A stretch of DNA of 64,000 nucleotides from Rhodospirillales bacterium 24-66-33 (GCA_002281855.1 NCHQ01000032.1:1-64000); one strand, 5' to 3'. Shown: positions 10,520-19,518, numbered from the stretch's first letter. A program made the numbers and translations. The notes: generated from the sequence alone by a model not told the origin.

Positions 10520-11509
10520 CTAGGTCGAGCGCTTCGCGAGAATGGCCTCGACGATCTCCTGGACGTCGAGCGCTTCTGCCAGCGTGGCGAGATGATGCGC
10601 CTCGCCGCGGGCCAGTCTCGCCACACCCTCGAGCTGGCGCTTCAGGGCCAGCGGCCGGGCCCGCTCGTTGGGCATCGCGTCCGGGGCGGGCTGCCAGGTG
10701 CCGTCGGGCAGGCGGCGCTCGGCGATCGACCAGTCGCAGAGGCGCACGGCGCCGCGGTCGCCTTCCAGCATCCAGACATTGTGATCGTCCTTCGTCGTCC
10801 CGCCGACGGCGCCGGAAAGCGTCACCGGCAGGTCGCCGGCGCGCAAGGTGGCGGTGATGCGCCGTTCGGATTCGCCAGACTCAGGAAACCAGGCCTCGGC
10901 GGCGAGATCGTGCAGCGGTCCGACGAGACGCCGCGCCAGGAAGAGAAAGTGCGAGACCACCTCGCGGGTGAAGCCGCCCTGTTGCGGCCTGTCCAGCCAT
11001 GCCACGGCATCGGCCTGCCAGGGGCGCGGCCAGACTTTGAAGCCGACTTCGATATCGATGCGCCGCGGCGTGCCGATCTCGCCCTTGTCGATCCAGTCGC
11101 GCAGCGCGGCCACGGCGAAGGAGGAGGCGAAGGGGAAGTTCACGGCGCCCCGGTTGCCGGCTTCGCTCACGAAGGCTCGCGCGTCGGCGACGTCGACCGA
11201 CAGCGGCTTCTCGCCGAAGAAGCCCTTGCCGGCGGCGAGGGCCGCCCGCGCGTGTCCGAGATGCGAGGCCGGGGGCGAGGCGACGTAGACGCAATCGCTC
11301 GCCGCGATCACCGCAGCCGCGTTGGACAGGCGCGGCACCGCAGGGAAAGTCTTCTCCATTCGGCGCATCGCCTCGGGCGAGGGATCCCAGATGCCGCAGG
11401 CATGAACCAGAGCGCGGTCCTGCTGAAGGATCGCGCCGAGCAGACGCTCGCCCATGATACCCGCGCCGATGATGCCGATCGCCACGCTCTTGTTCGTCAT
11501 TCCGTTCAT
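10520..11509 (-). CDS. Gfo/Idh/MocA family NAD(P)-dependent oxidoreductase
   Basis: The 329-residue cytoplasmic enzyme has an N-terminal Rossmann domain beginning VAIGIIGAGIMGERLL, the family's GKGFFGEKPLSVDV motif (Lys of EKP contacts the nicotinamide ring) and the C-terminal alpha/beta domain with EVGFKVWPRPWQADAVAWLDRPQQGGFTREVVSHFLFLARRL, where the active-site histidine is expected. Members oxidise or reduce sugars, inositols or related substrates; the substrate here is unknown. The gene converges with the DUF421 gene, the stop codons lying four bases apart, and is divergent from the GH25 lipoprotein gene. No sugar transporter lies beside it. Confidence 0.88.
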   Translation of the reverse strand: MNGMTNKSVAIGIIGAGIMGERLLGAILQQDRALVHACGIWDPSPEAMRRMEKTFPAVPRLSNAAAVIAASDCVYVASPPASHLGHARAALAAGKGFFGEKPLSVDVADARAFVSEAGNRGAVNFPFASSFAVAALRDWIDKGEIGTPRRIDIEVGFKVWPRPWQADAVAWLDRPQQGGFTREVVSHFLFLARRLVGPLHDLAAEAWFPESGESERRITATLRAGDLPVTLSGAVGGTTKDDHNVWMLEGDRGAVRLCDWSIAERRLPDGTWQPAPDAMPNERARPLALKRQLEGVARLARGEAHHLATLAEALDVQEIVEAILAKRST

Positions 11510-11607
11510 CCGCTCCGTCGATTTCCCGACAGACGTCGCACGAATTCGTGGAAGAAGGCAGAGGATATCGTGCGGGCCGATCGCGCGGAACGTCGTACTG
11601 TCGCGCC

Positions 11608-12414
11608 ATGATCTCCCGCCGAACCCTGCTCTCCGGCCTCGCGGCGACGACGGCGGCCGGATGCACGCCCCAACAGCCGGTTTCGACCGCCATGCCTTAT
11701 CCGATCGCGCCGCCGCCGCCGGACCGGGCGACGTTGGGTCTGGATGCGGTGATCGACCTCAGCCGCAGCGTCACGGTCACGGATTTCCGCGCGGTGCGCC
11801 GGAGCGGCATGCTCGGCGTCATCCACAAGGCGACCGAAGGCGGCGATTATCTCGACACCGCCTATGCCGTCCGGCGACCGCAGGCCGAGGCGGCGGGCCT
11901 GATGTGGGGCGCCTATCATTTCGGCACGGGCCAGACCTCCGGTGCGCGGCAGGCCGCATACTTCCTCTCCGTCGCGCGGCCCGGCCCGCGTACCCTGCTC
12001 GCGCTCGATCTCGAAGCCAACGAGAACAATCCGAACAACTCGATGCGGCTCGACCAGGCCGAGGAGTTCGTCCAGGCCGTGGCCGCGGCAACCGGGCGGC
12101 TGCCGGTGGTCTACGTGCATCCGACCTGGGCCAACGGCGATCCGCTGCCCAATTCCGGTTTGAGTCTGGGGGCGCGCATCACGCCGGACTCGATCGTCGC
12201 CCGCTGCGGCCTGTGGATCGCCGACTATCACGACTCGCCGGAGATCCCTGCCGCCTGGGAGCATACGGGGTGGCGCCTCTGGCAATATGCCGGCGACGAG
12301 AGCGTGGGCAAGCCGGCCTATGGCCAGACCAACATCGTGAACGGCGTCAGCCACTGCGATCGCAACCTGTTCAACGGCGATGCGAGCGAGCTGCAGAGGT
12401 TTTGGGGCGCGTGA
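11608..12414 (+). CDS. GH25-family lysozyme-like lipoprotein
   Basis: The 268-residue protein starts with RR and a short hydrophobic stretch ending in the lipobox LAATTAAGC, so it is probably a lipoprotein with Cys19 as the lipid anchor. The rest matches glycoside hydrolase family 25 muramidases: VIDLSRSVTVTDF (first catalytic-side Asp), GVIHKATEGGDY, MWGAYHFGTGQ, LLALDLEANENNP (the DxE pair) and WRLWQYAGDESV. Members cleave the MurNAc-GlcNAc bond of peptidoglycan. It stands alone between divergent and co-directional genes, with no phage neighbours, so wall remodelling is more likely than lysis; that is inference. Confidence 0.85.
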   Translation: MISRRTLLSGLAATTAAGCTPQQPVSTAMPYPIAPPPPDRATLGLDAVIDLSRSVTVTDFRAVRRSGMLGVIHKATEGGDYLDTAYAVRRPQAEAAGLMWGAYHFGTGQTSGARQAAYFLSVARPGPRTLLALDLEANENNPNNSMRLDQAEEFVQAVAAATGRLPVVYVHPTWANGDPLPNSGLSLGARITPDSIVARCGLWIADYHDSPEIPAAWEHTGWRLWQYAGDESVGKPAYGQTNIVNGVSHCDRNLFNGDASELQRFWGA

Positions 12415-12509
12415 TCGCATCTCGATGCGAGACGGAATTTGAAACTATGACCTAGCACGCATCTTGCCTCATCCTTCCCCACGGCGCGGGTCGCCCGGAG
12501 GGTTTGGGC

Positions 12510-14117
12510 ATGTTGGCAAACGTACGGCGCAGAGTCCTCGGTCATCTGGTCGGCGGCGCGGCGGCAGCGGCGCTGCTGGCCGCTCTCCCCGTCACGGCGA
12601 TGGCGCAGAAGCCGCCCTCCACCCTCAAGGTCGTGATGCATTCCGACCTCAAGGTGATCGATCCGATCTGGGTGTCGGCGCAGATCGGGCGCACGCATGC
12701 CTATCTGGTCTACGACACGCTGTTCTCGCTCGATGCCGACCTGAAGCCCCAGCCGCAGATGGTCGACAGCTACACGGTGAGCCCCGACGGGCTGGTCTAT
12801 ACCTTCAAGCTGCGCGACGGCCTCTCGTGGCACGACGGGGCGCCGGTGAAGGCCGAGGACTGCATCCAGTCGATCAAGCGCTGGGCCGAGCGCGACGGCG
12901 TGGGGCAGCGCCTGATGCAGCACACGCAATCCTTCGACGTCGTGGACGACAGGACGTTCAAGCTCACGCTGAAGAACCCCTACGGCTTTGTCATCGCCTC
13001 GCTGGCCAAGCCCGGCAGCACCGTGCCCTTCATGATGCCGAAGCGGGTCGCCGACACGCCGGGTACGCAGCAGATCAAGGAGGCCACTGGTTCGGGCCCG
13101 TGGATCTTCAAGACCGACGAATGGAAGCCCGGCGAGAAGGTCGTCTACGTCAAGAACCCCAACTACAAGCCGCGGCCTGAGCCGCCCTCGGGCCTGGCCG
13201 GCGGCAAGGTCGCGAAGTTCGACCGCATCGAGTGGCTGGCAATGCCCGACATCCAGACCGCGGCCAACGCGCTGATGACCGGCGAGATCGACGCCATCGA
13301 GTCACTGCCGCTCGACCTGGTTCCCATGGTCGAGAAGAACAAGTCGATCGCCTTCATGCGCGGCAAGTATCCCGGCCAGTACACGTTTCGCCTGAACTGG
13401 CTGCATCCGCCGCTCAACAATCCGAAGATCCGCGAGGCGATCGGCTATGCGATCGACCAGCGCCCCTATCTCGAGGCCCAGATCGGCAACGAGAAGTTCT
13501 TCCAGCTCTGTAAGGCCTACTTCATCTGCAGCACGCCGCTGGCCAGCACGACCGCCATGGACGGTCGCCTCGAAGGCAATGTCGCCAAGGCGCGCGAACT
13601 CCTGAAGGAGGCGGGCTATGACGGCACGCCGCTGGTGGTGATGCATACGACCGACCTGCCGGCGCTCATGAACCTGGCGCCGGTGGCCAAGTCGCAGCTC
13701 GAACGCGCCGGCTTCAAGGTCGACATGCAGTCGATGGACTGGCAGACCACCGTGGCCCGCACCAACAAGCGCGACGCGCTGGACAAAGGCGGCTGGAGTG
13801 TCTTCCTCACGAGTTGGGGTGCCCTCGATTCGTCCGATCCGATCGTGTCGCAGAACCTCAACGCGTCCTGCGAGAAGGCGACGCCCGGCTGGCCGTGCGA
13901 CAAGCGGATCGAGGAACTGCGCGACCAGTTCGCCCTCGAAAGCGACGCGGCCAAGAAGAAGGCGATCGCCGACGAGATCCAGACCCGCGCCGTCACGCTG
14001 GGCACGCACTATCCGCTGGGCGAGTGGTACGGCCAGTTCGCCTACCGCACCAACACCAAGGGCTGGATGCCGCCGATGACGGCCATGCTATTCTGGAACG
14101 CGGAGAAGACGCAATAA
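12510..14117 (+). CDS. Family 5 ABC transporter substrate-binding protein (DppA/OppA type)
   Basis: The 535-residue periplasmic protein has a cleavable signal peptide (first 30 residues, ending AMAQ) and the family 5 fold: VVMHSDLKVIDPIWVS near the start, the SYTVSPDGLVYTFKLRDGLSWHDGAPVKAEDCIQSIKRW motif, the hinge region, and the late FRLNWLHPPLNNPKIREAIGYAIDQ. It should bind peptides, opines, nickel complexes or similar solutes. An ATG with CGGAGGG eight bases upstream is preferred over an in-frame TTG two codons earlier. There is no permease or ATPase gene next to it, so it is an orphan binding protein. It converges with the PLP-protein gene. Confidence 0.92.
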   Translation: MLANVRRRVLGHLVGGAAAAALLAALPVTAMAQKPPSTLKVVMHSDLKVIDPIWVSAQIGRTHAYLVYDTLFSLDADLKPQPQMVDSYTVSPDGLVYTFKLRDGLSWHDGAPVKAEDCIQSIKRWAERDGVGQRLMQHTQSFDVVDDRTFKLTLKNPYGFVIASLAKPGSTVPFMMPKRVADTPGTQQIKEATGSGPWIFKTDEWKPGEKVVYVKNPNYKPRPEPPSGLAGGKVAKFDRIEWLAMPDIQTAANALMTGEIDAIESLPLDLVPMVEKNKSIAFMRGKYPGQYTFRLNWLHPPLNNPKIREAIGYAIDQRPYLEAQIGNEKFFQLCKAYFICSTPLASTTAMDGRLEGNVAKARELLKEAGYDGTPLVVMHTTDLPALMNLAPVAKSQLERAGFKVDMQSMDWQTTVARTNKRDALDKGGWSVFLTSWGALDSSDPIVSQNLNASCEKATPGWPCDKRIEELRDQFALESDAAKKKAIADEIQTRAVTLGTHYPLGEWYGQFAYRTNTKGWMPPMTAMLFWNAEKTQ

Positions 14118-14130
14118 GGGAGTAGTCTTC

Positions 14131-14919
14131 CTAGGCCTTCTCCGCCTGCGGCCAGTAGTGGCCGTCCGGTGTCGAGCGCTTGCCGAAGATCGCTTCGCCG
14201 ACCCGCACCACGTCGGCGCCCTGGACGATTGCCTCCTCGAAATCGTTCGACATGCCCATCGACAGTTCCGTGATCGCGGAGTCGTGCCGGACAGCGATGT
14301 CGCGCAGCTCGCGCAGGCGTTCGAAGCAGGGACGCACCTTGTCGAGATCGGTGCTGAACACCGCGAGCGTCATCAGCCCGCGCGGCTTCAGCCGCGGAAA
14401 GCGCCGGAGCTCGTCGAGATACGGGAGCAACTCGCCGGGCTGCAGGCCGTATTTGCTCTCTTCCGCCGACGTGTTCACCTGGACATAGACGTCGAGCGAG
14501 CGATCCTCACGGTCGAGGCGGGCATTGAGCGCCTCAGCGAGGCGCACGCTGTCGAGCGCGTGGAATTCGCGCGCGAAGCGAGTCAGGTATTTGACCTTGT
14601 TGGTCTGCAGGTGGCCCACGATGCACCAGTCGATGGCAAGATCCGAAAGCTCGGCCCGCTTGGCCACCGCTTCCTGGATCTTGTTCTCACCGAAATCGCG
14701 AATGCCGGCCGCATGGGCGAAGCGCAGCACGCGGGCCGGCACCGTCTTGGTGACGGGCAGCAGGCGCACCGTCTCGCGCGACCGGCCGGCGCGGGCGCAG
14801 GCGCGCACGATCCGCTCCTCCACGGAGACGAGGTTGCGGCTGAACAGGGCAAAAGGGTCAGGGCCGAATCGCGTGATGTCTTCGGCGGTCAGGCTGGTAG
14901 GTTCAGGAGAAGCGGGCAT
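14131..14919 (-). CDS. yggS: YggS/PROSC family PLP-binding protein
   Basis: The 262-residue cytoplasmic protein has the alanine-racemase-like single barrel of the pyridoxal-phosphate homeostasis family. The PLP lysine is Lys58 in LLPVTKTVPA. Other conserved blocks are RDFGENKIQEAVAKRAEL, WCIVGHLQTNKVKYL, VYVQVNTSAEESKYGL, RGLMTLAVF, LSMGMSNDFEEAIVQGADVVRVGEAIFGKR. These proteins buffer free PLP and affect amino-acid metabolism; no enzyme reaction is firmly assigned. The frame is open for 39 codons further upstream, but that part is arginine-rich shadow, so the ATG at 14919 is preferred. The ribosome site is weak. Confidence 0.92.
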   Translation of the reverse strand: MPASPEPTSLTAEDITRFGPDPFALFSRNLVSVEERIVRACARAGRSRETVRLLPVTKTVPARVLRFAHAAGIRDFGENKIQEAVAKRAELSDLAIDWCIVGHLQTNKVKYLTRFAREFHALDSVRLAEALNARLDREDRSLDVYVQVNTSAEESKYGLQPGELLPYLDELRRFPRLKPRGLMTLAVFSTDLDKVRPCFERLRELRDIAVRHDSAITELSMGMSNDFEEAIVQGADVVRVGEAIFGKRSTPDGHYWPQAEKA

Positions 14920-14954
14920 GGGTATCCGGAGGGGGCTCGTCCGGCAGAGATACC

Positions 14955-15062
14955 CTAGTCGAGCTTGCGCGTCGCTATGAAGACGCCGATGGCGACGGCA
15001 ATCGACACGGTCGATGCCACGATGACCACCGGCCACAGGAGACTGCCGAGAAAATCCAACAT
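14955..15062 (-). CDS. Possible 35-residue single-pass membrane peptide
   Basis: This short frame starts MLDFLGSLLWPVVIV and continues with a hydrophobic helix (about residues 8-29) ending in ATRKLD. It lies 35 bases upstream of the yggS start on the same strand, with its stop before that gene. The composition is a plausible transmembrane micropeptide, but I find no clear ribosome site. It could be a leader of the yggS transcript or a chance frame. Confidence 0.35.
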   Translation of the reverse strand: MLDFLGSLLWPVVIVASTVSIAVAIGVFIATRKLD

Positions 15063-15151
15063 AAGGCGTGAACGAGCGGGCGGGCGGCGCGTTCCTTCAT
15101 ATGCCGCTTTGCGCTGCGGATCATTCCGGCCCCGTCGACGTTATAGGCGCC

Positions 15152-17383
15152 ATGTCGCCTCTGTTTCAGCCCGGACGCAGCGTGTGGAAGGTCGAGCGTG
15201 CGCACCGCGCTGCCGTGCTGATCGACGGTGCGGCCTTCTTTGCCGCGGTCCGGGCCGCCTTTCTGGAGGCGCGCCACACGATCTTCATCGTCGGCTGGGA
15301 CATCGACAGCCGCACCGAGCTGGTGGGCGACCGGCCGCCCACGGACGGCTTCCCGACCAATCTGGCCGCGTTCCTCACCGAACTGGCGAAGCGGCGGCCG
15401 GAGCTGCAGATCCATCTGCTGCTCTGGGACTACTCCCTCGTCTACGCGCATGAGCGCGAGCCCCTGCCGCGCCTCTTCCTCAACTGGCAGATGCCGCCAC
15501 AGGTCACCTTCTGCCTCGATTCGACGGTGCCGTTCGGCTCCTCCCAGCATCAGAAGCTGGTGGTGGTGGACGATGCGCTCGCCTTTTCGGGCGGCCTCGA
15601 CCTGACGATCCGGCGCTGGGACACCAGCCGCCACGAGCCCGACAATCCCCGGCGCGTCGATCCGGCGGGCGAGCCCTACCGCCCGTTCCACGACGTTCAG
15701 ATGATGGTCGACGGTGAGGCGGCGCGGTCGCTGGCGCTGCTGGCGCGGGCGCGCTGGTGCCACGCCAATGGCGGCGAGCCGGAGGTCCGGCCCGAGGGCG
15801 AGCGCTGGCCGGGAAGCTTCGAGCCCGATTTCACCGACGTCGAGGTCGCGATCGCCCGGACCCAGCCGCGCTATCATCGCGAGGAGGAAGTCCGCGAGGC
15901 CGAGGCGCTGTTCGTCGACAGCATCGCGCGCGCCGAGCGCACGATCTACATCGAGAACCAGTTCATGACCTCGGGCGTGGTCGCCTCCGCGCTCGCCCAC
16001 CGGCTGCGCGAGCGGCCGGAACTCGAGGTCGTGATGGTCGCGCCGCGCAGCCACGATTCGTTCGTGGAGCGGCGCACGATGCGCAACGGCCGCATCCGAT
16101 TCTGGCGCACCGTGAAGGCCGCGGGTGGCGATCGTGTCCGGCTGGTCTATCCGTCGATCGAGAAAGCGGGCCAGTCCACCTACACGATGATCCACTCCAA
16201 GATCATGGTGGTGGACGACTGGTTCCTGCGGGTGGGGTCAGCCAACCTCAACAACCGGTCGATGGGCGCCGACACCGAGTGCGACCTGGCGATCGAGGCC
16301 GCGACGGACCGCGAGCGTTCCGCCATCACAAGCCTGCGCAATCGCCTTCTCGGCGAGCATTGCGGCGTATCCGCGGAAGACGTCGCAGCAGCGGTGGCAC
16401 GGCAGGGCTCGCTCGTGCGCGTCGCCGACCAGCTCTGCGGCAACGGCCACTGTCTTATCCCGATCGACGATGGCCAACCGGATCGAACCATTTTCGCACG
16501 CCTGGCGGAAAGGATCGCCGATCCGGCGCGGCCGCTGCGGCTGGGTCGCCTGGCCGGCCGCCTCCTGCCGCGCCTGCTGTTCCACGGCAGCCGCACCGTG
16601 GGACGCCGCCTGGCCAAGCGCGAAGATCGGCGCGCGGCCAGGAAGAGAGAAGCCGAAGCCGCGCGACAGCCTGCGCTCAATGACGAGAGTGCGGGGGAAG
16701 AGGGGATTCTCGGAAGAGCCGGCCTGCTTGTGGCCGGCGCCCTCGCGCTGATCGTCCTGCTGACGCTCGCCTGGCAATTCACCGGACTGAAGGAGCTGGC
16801 GCAGCCCGACCAGATCCGCGCGCTGCTCGAGGGCGTCGAGGGCGAGCCGTGGGCGCTGGGCATGGTCGTCGGCCTGTTCCTGCTGGGCGGCGCCGTGGCC
16901 TTTCCGGTCACCATCCTGATCCTGGCGACGGCCGCGGTGTTCGGCCCGTGGTGGGGCATGCTCTATTCGACCGCAGGCGTCGCGGCGAGCGCGGGGGTCA
17001 TGTTCGCGGTCGGCGCGCGTTTCGGGCAGGGCGTGCCCAAACGCCTGCTCGGCAAGCGCTGGGACAGGCTGCGCGACCGTCTGCAGCGGCGCGGGCTGCT
17101 CGCGATGGTCGCGCTGCGCGTCGTGCCGGTGGCGCCGTTCTCTCTCGTCAACCTCGCAGCGGGTGCAGGTTCGATCCGCTTCATCGATTTCGCGCTCGGG
17201 ACGCTCATCGGCATGGGGCCGGGACTGGCCGCAATCGCGCTGATGGGCGACCGCATCGCCAAGGTCCTGTCCAATCCCAGCGCCGGGCAGATCGCCGTGC
17301 TGGCGCTCTGCGTCGCCGGCTGGATCGGCCTGTCCTTCGGCGCACAGGCCATCGTTTCTCGGCTCGGGGAAAGGGCCTCTTGA
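15152..17383 (+). CDS. Phospholipase D family protein fused to a VTT (TVP38/SNARE-associated) membrane domain
   Basis: The 743-residue protein has two domains. Residues 1-470 are a PLD-type phosphatidyltransferase or phospholipase with both HKD motifs: His133-x-Lys135-x4-Asp140 (SQHQKLVVVD) and His348-x-Lys350-x4-Asp355 (IHSKIMVVDD), followed by NLNNRSMGADTECDLAIE. A charged linker (about 490-530) leads to membrane segments and a VTT domain (about 530-740) with ALRVVPVAPFSLVNLAAGAGSIRFIDFALGT. The enzyme part may cut or transfer phospholipid headgroups at the membrane, while VTT proteins are linked to lipid scrambling or undecaprenyl-phosphate flipping. I start at the ATG of MSPLFQPGRS; upstream codons in frame look non-coding. 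Its stop overlaps the start of the EEP hydrolase, a frequent partner of this fusion. Confidence 0.9.
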   Translation: MSPLFQPGRSVWKVERAHRAAVLIDGAAFFAAVRAAFLEARHTIFIVGWDIDSRTELVGDRPPTDGFPTNLAAFLTELAKRRPELQIHLLLWDYSLVYAHEREPLPRLFLNWQMPPQVTFCLDSTVPFGSSQHQKLVVVDDALAFSGGLDLTIRRWDTSRHEPDNPRRVDPAGEPYRPFHDVQMMVDGEAARSLALLARARWCHANGGEPEVRPEGERWPGSFEPDFTDVEVAIARTQPRYHREEEVREAEALFVDSIARAERTIYIENQFMTSGVVASALAHRLRERPELEVVMVAPRSHDSFVERRTMRNGRIRFWRTVKAAGGDRVRLVYPSIEKAGQSTYTMIHSKIMVVDDWFLRVGSANLNNRSMGADTECDLAIEAATDRERSAITSLRNRLLGEHCGVSAEDVAAAVARQGSLVRVADQLCGNGHCLIPIDDGQPDRTIFARLAERIADPARPLRLGRLAGRLLPRLLFHGSRTVGRRLAKREDRRAARKREAEAARQPALNDESAGEEGILGRAGLLVAGALALIVLLTLAWQFTGLKELAQPDQIRALLEGVEGEPWALGMVVGLFLLGGAVAFPVTILILATAAVFGPWWGMLYSTAGVAASAGVMFAVGARFGQGVPKRLLGKRWDRLRDRLQRRGLLAMVALRVVPVAPFSLVNLAAGAGSIRFIDFALGTLIGMGPGLAAIALMGDRIAKVLSNPSAGQIAVLALCVAGWIGLSFGAQAIVSRLGERAS

Positions 17384-18069
17384 ACTCCGTCCGTCTGATG
17401 ACCTGGAACATCCACGGTGCCTTCGGTCGCAATCCGCGCTTCGACCTCGATCGCGTGATTGCCCTGGTGAAGAGCCACGCGCCCGACATCGTGGCGCTGC
17501 AGGAAATCGATTCGCGGCGTGTCCGCCAGGCCCAGGCCGGCAATCCCTTCGACGTACTCCAAGCCGCACTCGGCTCGCACGGGATCGGCGCCAAGACCGT
17601 GGTGACGGCGGACGGCGAGTACGGGCAGGCGTTGATCAGCCGGTGGCCGCTGGAGAACACGCAGATCCACGATCTCTCCTATCCCGAGCGCGAGCCGCGT
17701 CGCGCCATCTGCACCGACGTCGCGACGCCCTTCGGGCCATTGCGCGTGATCGCCACGCATCTGGGTCTCACGTTGCGCGAGCGGCGCAGCCAGACGATCG
17801 CGCTCCTGAACATGCTGGGCCGGCTCGACCGTCCGACCGTCGCGCTGGGCGACTTCAACGACTGGCTCTGGGCGGGGTCGGTGCGCCGCAGCCTCGCCCG
17901 CGCCCTGCCGGGATTCAGCCGCCATCGCACCTTTCCCGCGCGGCTGCCGCTGTTCGAGCTCGACCGCATCTATCTTTCGCCGGCCTCGGCCCTGATCGGC
18001 AGCTGCATCGACTACCGCGCGCGGGAGCTTTCGGATCACCTGCCGGTGATCGCCGACATAGAACTCTAG
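17380..18069 (+). CDS. Endonuclease/exonuclease/phosphatase (EEP) family hydrolase
   Basis: The 229-residue protein has the EEP signature in order: LMTWNIHGAFG, DIVALQEIDSRR (metal Glu), VIATHLGL, ALGDFNDW (catalytic Asp-Asn) and SDHLPVIADI (final Asp-His). The length fits the small phosphodiesterase group that cleaves phosphodiesters in lipids or nucleic acids. It begins at a TTG overlapping the PLD-VTT stop (TTGA), with GGGGAAAGGG just upstream; an ATG six codons later would cut into the first strand. The overlap indicates coupled translation, and a lipid-headgroup substrate shared with the PLD protein is a reasonable inference. Confidence 0.85.
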   Translation: MNSVRLMTWNIHGAFGRNPRFDLDRVIALVKSHAPDIVALQEIDSRRVRQAQAGNPFDVLQAALGSHGIGAKTVVTADGEYGQALISRWPLENTQIHDLSYPEREPRRAICTDVATPFGPLRVIATHLGLTLRERRSQTIALLNMLGRLDRPTVALGDFNDWLWAGSVRRSLARALPGFSRHRTFPARLPLFELDRIYLSPASALIGSCIDYRARELSDHLPVIADIEL

Positions 18070-18249
18070 CGTGGCCCGCACAGGCACCGTGGCGATGGAA
18101 GCCCGGCAGGTCGAGGGCCTGCCCGAAGGAAAGGATGGGCACGCTGGCGTCCCGACAAGCGCCACGCGACTGCTCCCTTGATCAGCTCGTACAGGAAGCC
18201 CGTCCGTCGCGGGTGACGCGCCTTCTCAAGCGGGCTTGATCGGCCTCCG

Positions 18250-18516
18250 TCAGCGCTTCTTCCTGCTCTTTGCCGCGGTCTTGCGCCTGGCGCCGGTCTT
18301 GTTCCGGGCCGCGCTCTTCTTCTTCGCGGCCGTCTTCTTCTTGGCCGGCACCTTCTTGCCCTTCGCGCGCGCCTCGGAGAGGCCGATGGCGATCGCCTGC
18401 TTGCGGCTCTTCACCGTGCCGCCCTTGCCGTCCGGACCGCTCTTCAGCGTGCCCTTCTTGCGGCGCTCCATCGCGCGCTCGACGTCCTTGCTGGCGCTTC
18501 GGGAATACCTTGCCAT
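18250..18516 (-). CDS. Lysine/alanine-rich basic protein (DUF6496-like with histone H1-type tail)
   Basis: The 88-residue protein has an N-terminal conserved part (MARYSRSASKDVERAMERRKKGTLKSG, then a GGTVKSRKQAIAIGLSEARAKG block) and a tail of about 35 residues made of Lys, Ala and Arg (AKKKTAAKKKSAARNK pattern). The first part matches short proteins annotated DUF6496; the tail resembles histone H1-like nucleoid proteins, so DNA or RNA binding is inferred. A strong AGGAGG ribosome site sits before the ATG. It is a single gene, divergent from the BON protein. Confidence 0.8.
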   Translation of the reverse strand: MARYSRSASKDVERAMERRKKGTLKSGPDGKGGTVKSRKQAIAIGLSEARAKGKKVPAKKKTAAKKKSAARNKTGARRKTAAKSRKKR

Positions 18517-18736
18517 GGTTCCTCCTCGACGGTTCAGCGCCTAACGCTGCAGTCGCGCCTTGGCTGCATATTCCCAGGTGAAGACCATCGCCATCGAAAC
18601 GTGTGGCTCTCCTGCCTGCCCTCTATGCGCGCAGGGGCCGATCGGTTGCCGCCGCCGGCAACTGGTTGCGAGCGGGTGCATTCCTCCGATGCCGGCCTCG
18701 AGGAGAGAGCGGCCGGCCTCAACCACGGAGGAATCA

Positions 18737-19492
18737 ATGGCACGCCACGACGACGACTATCGCTTCCGCAACCATCCCTCGCGCGACGATCGCGGCCGGT
18801 CCCCTGGCGGCGACGCGCGCGACGAAGAGAGCCGCTACGGCTATGAAGGCGAGCGCGGCGACATCTACCACTATGCACCGAGCGGCCGCCGCGGCAGCGA
18901 GCACGGCTCGTCGTACGGCCGCGGTAACTACGAACACGACGACATGTCCTCTGGCGGTGTGGCCGGCGGCGCGCGCGGCTATGGCTACAGCCAAGGCCCC
19001 GGCCATGGTGGCGACCGCTACACCGGCCGGGGCGGAGCGCTGGGCGGCATGAGCGACGATATGGGCGGCAGCCATTCCCAGGGAATGGGACGCTACGACC
19101 AGGATCACCGCCGAAGCGGCTGGTTCGGCGGTCGCCCCGGCGGGGCGGGGCGCTACGGCAGCGAACATGCGGGCATGGGCGGCGGCTATGGCATCGGCGC
19201 CTCGGGTCAGGAACACCATCGCGGCAAGGGGCCGAAGGGCTACACGCGCTCCGACGACCGGATCCGTGAAGACGTCTGCGACTGCCTGACCGACGATCCG
19301 ATGCTCGATGCCGGCGAGATCGAGGTGGGGGTCAAGAACGGCGAGGTGACGCTGTCCGGTACGGTCTCCGATCGTCTCGCCAAGCGGCACGCCGAGGATA
19401 TGATCGAGCGGGTGAGCGGCGTCCGGGACGTCCAGAACAACATCCGCGTGAAGGAACGCGATTGGAGCAGGTCGACGGCAAGCACGCCTTGA
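18737..19492 (+). CDS. BON-domain protein with a long Gly/Tyr/Arg-rich N-terminus
   Basis: The 251-residue protein has no signal peptide. Residues 1-170 are low in complexity, rich in Gly, Arg, Asp, Tyr, His and Ser (RGSEHGSSYGRGNYEHDD, GMGGGYGIGASGQEHHRG), and predicted to be disordered. Residues 172-245 are one BON domain (SDDRIREDVCDCLTDDPMLDAGEIEVGVKNGEVTLSGTVSDRLAKRHAEDMIERVSGV in outline), a fold usually found at membranes or in stress proteins such as OsmY. The GGAGG ribosome site precedes the ATG. The role is unknown; the head resembles condensate-forming or surface-coating sequences, which is inference. Confidence 0.82.
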   Translation: MARHDDDYRFRNHPSRDDRGRSPGGDARDEESRYGYEGERGDIYHYAPSGRRGSEHGSSYGRGNYEHDDMSSGGVAGGARGYGYSQGPGHGGDRYTGRGGALGGMSDDMGGSHSQGMGRYDQDHRRSGWFGGRPGGAGRYGSEHAGMGGGYGIGASGQEHHRGKGPKGYTRSDDRIREDVCDCLTDDPMLDAGEIEVGVKNGEVTLSGTVSDRLAKRHAEDMIERVSGVRDVQNNIRVKERDWSRSTASTP

Positions 19493-19518
19493 CCTCGGCC
19501 TGATGGTGCAGTGAAGGA

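Noticed and set aside
18070..18249. Terminator with AAGCCCG and CGGGCTT arms between the EEP gene and the lysine-rich protein gene
   Set aside because: The arms are only seven bases with a long spacer and no T tract, so I do not call it.
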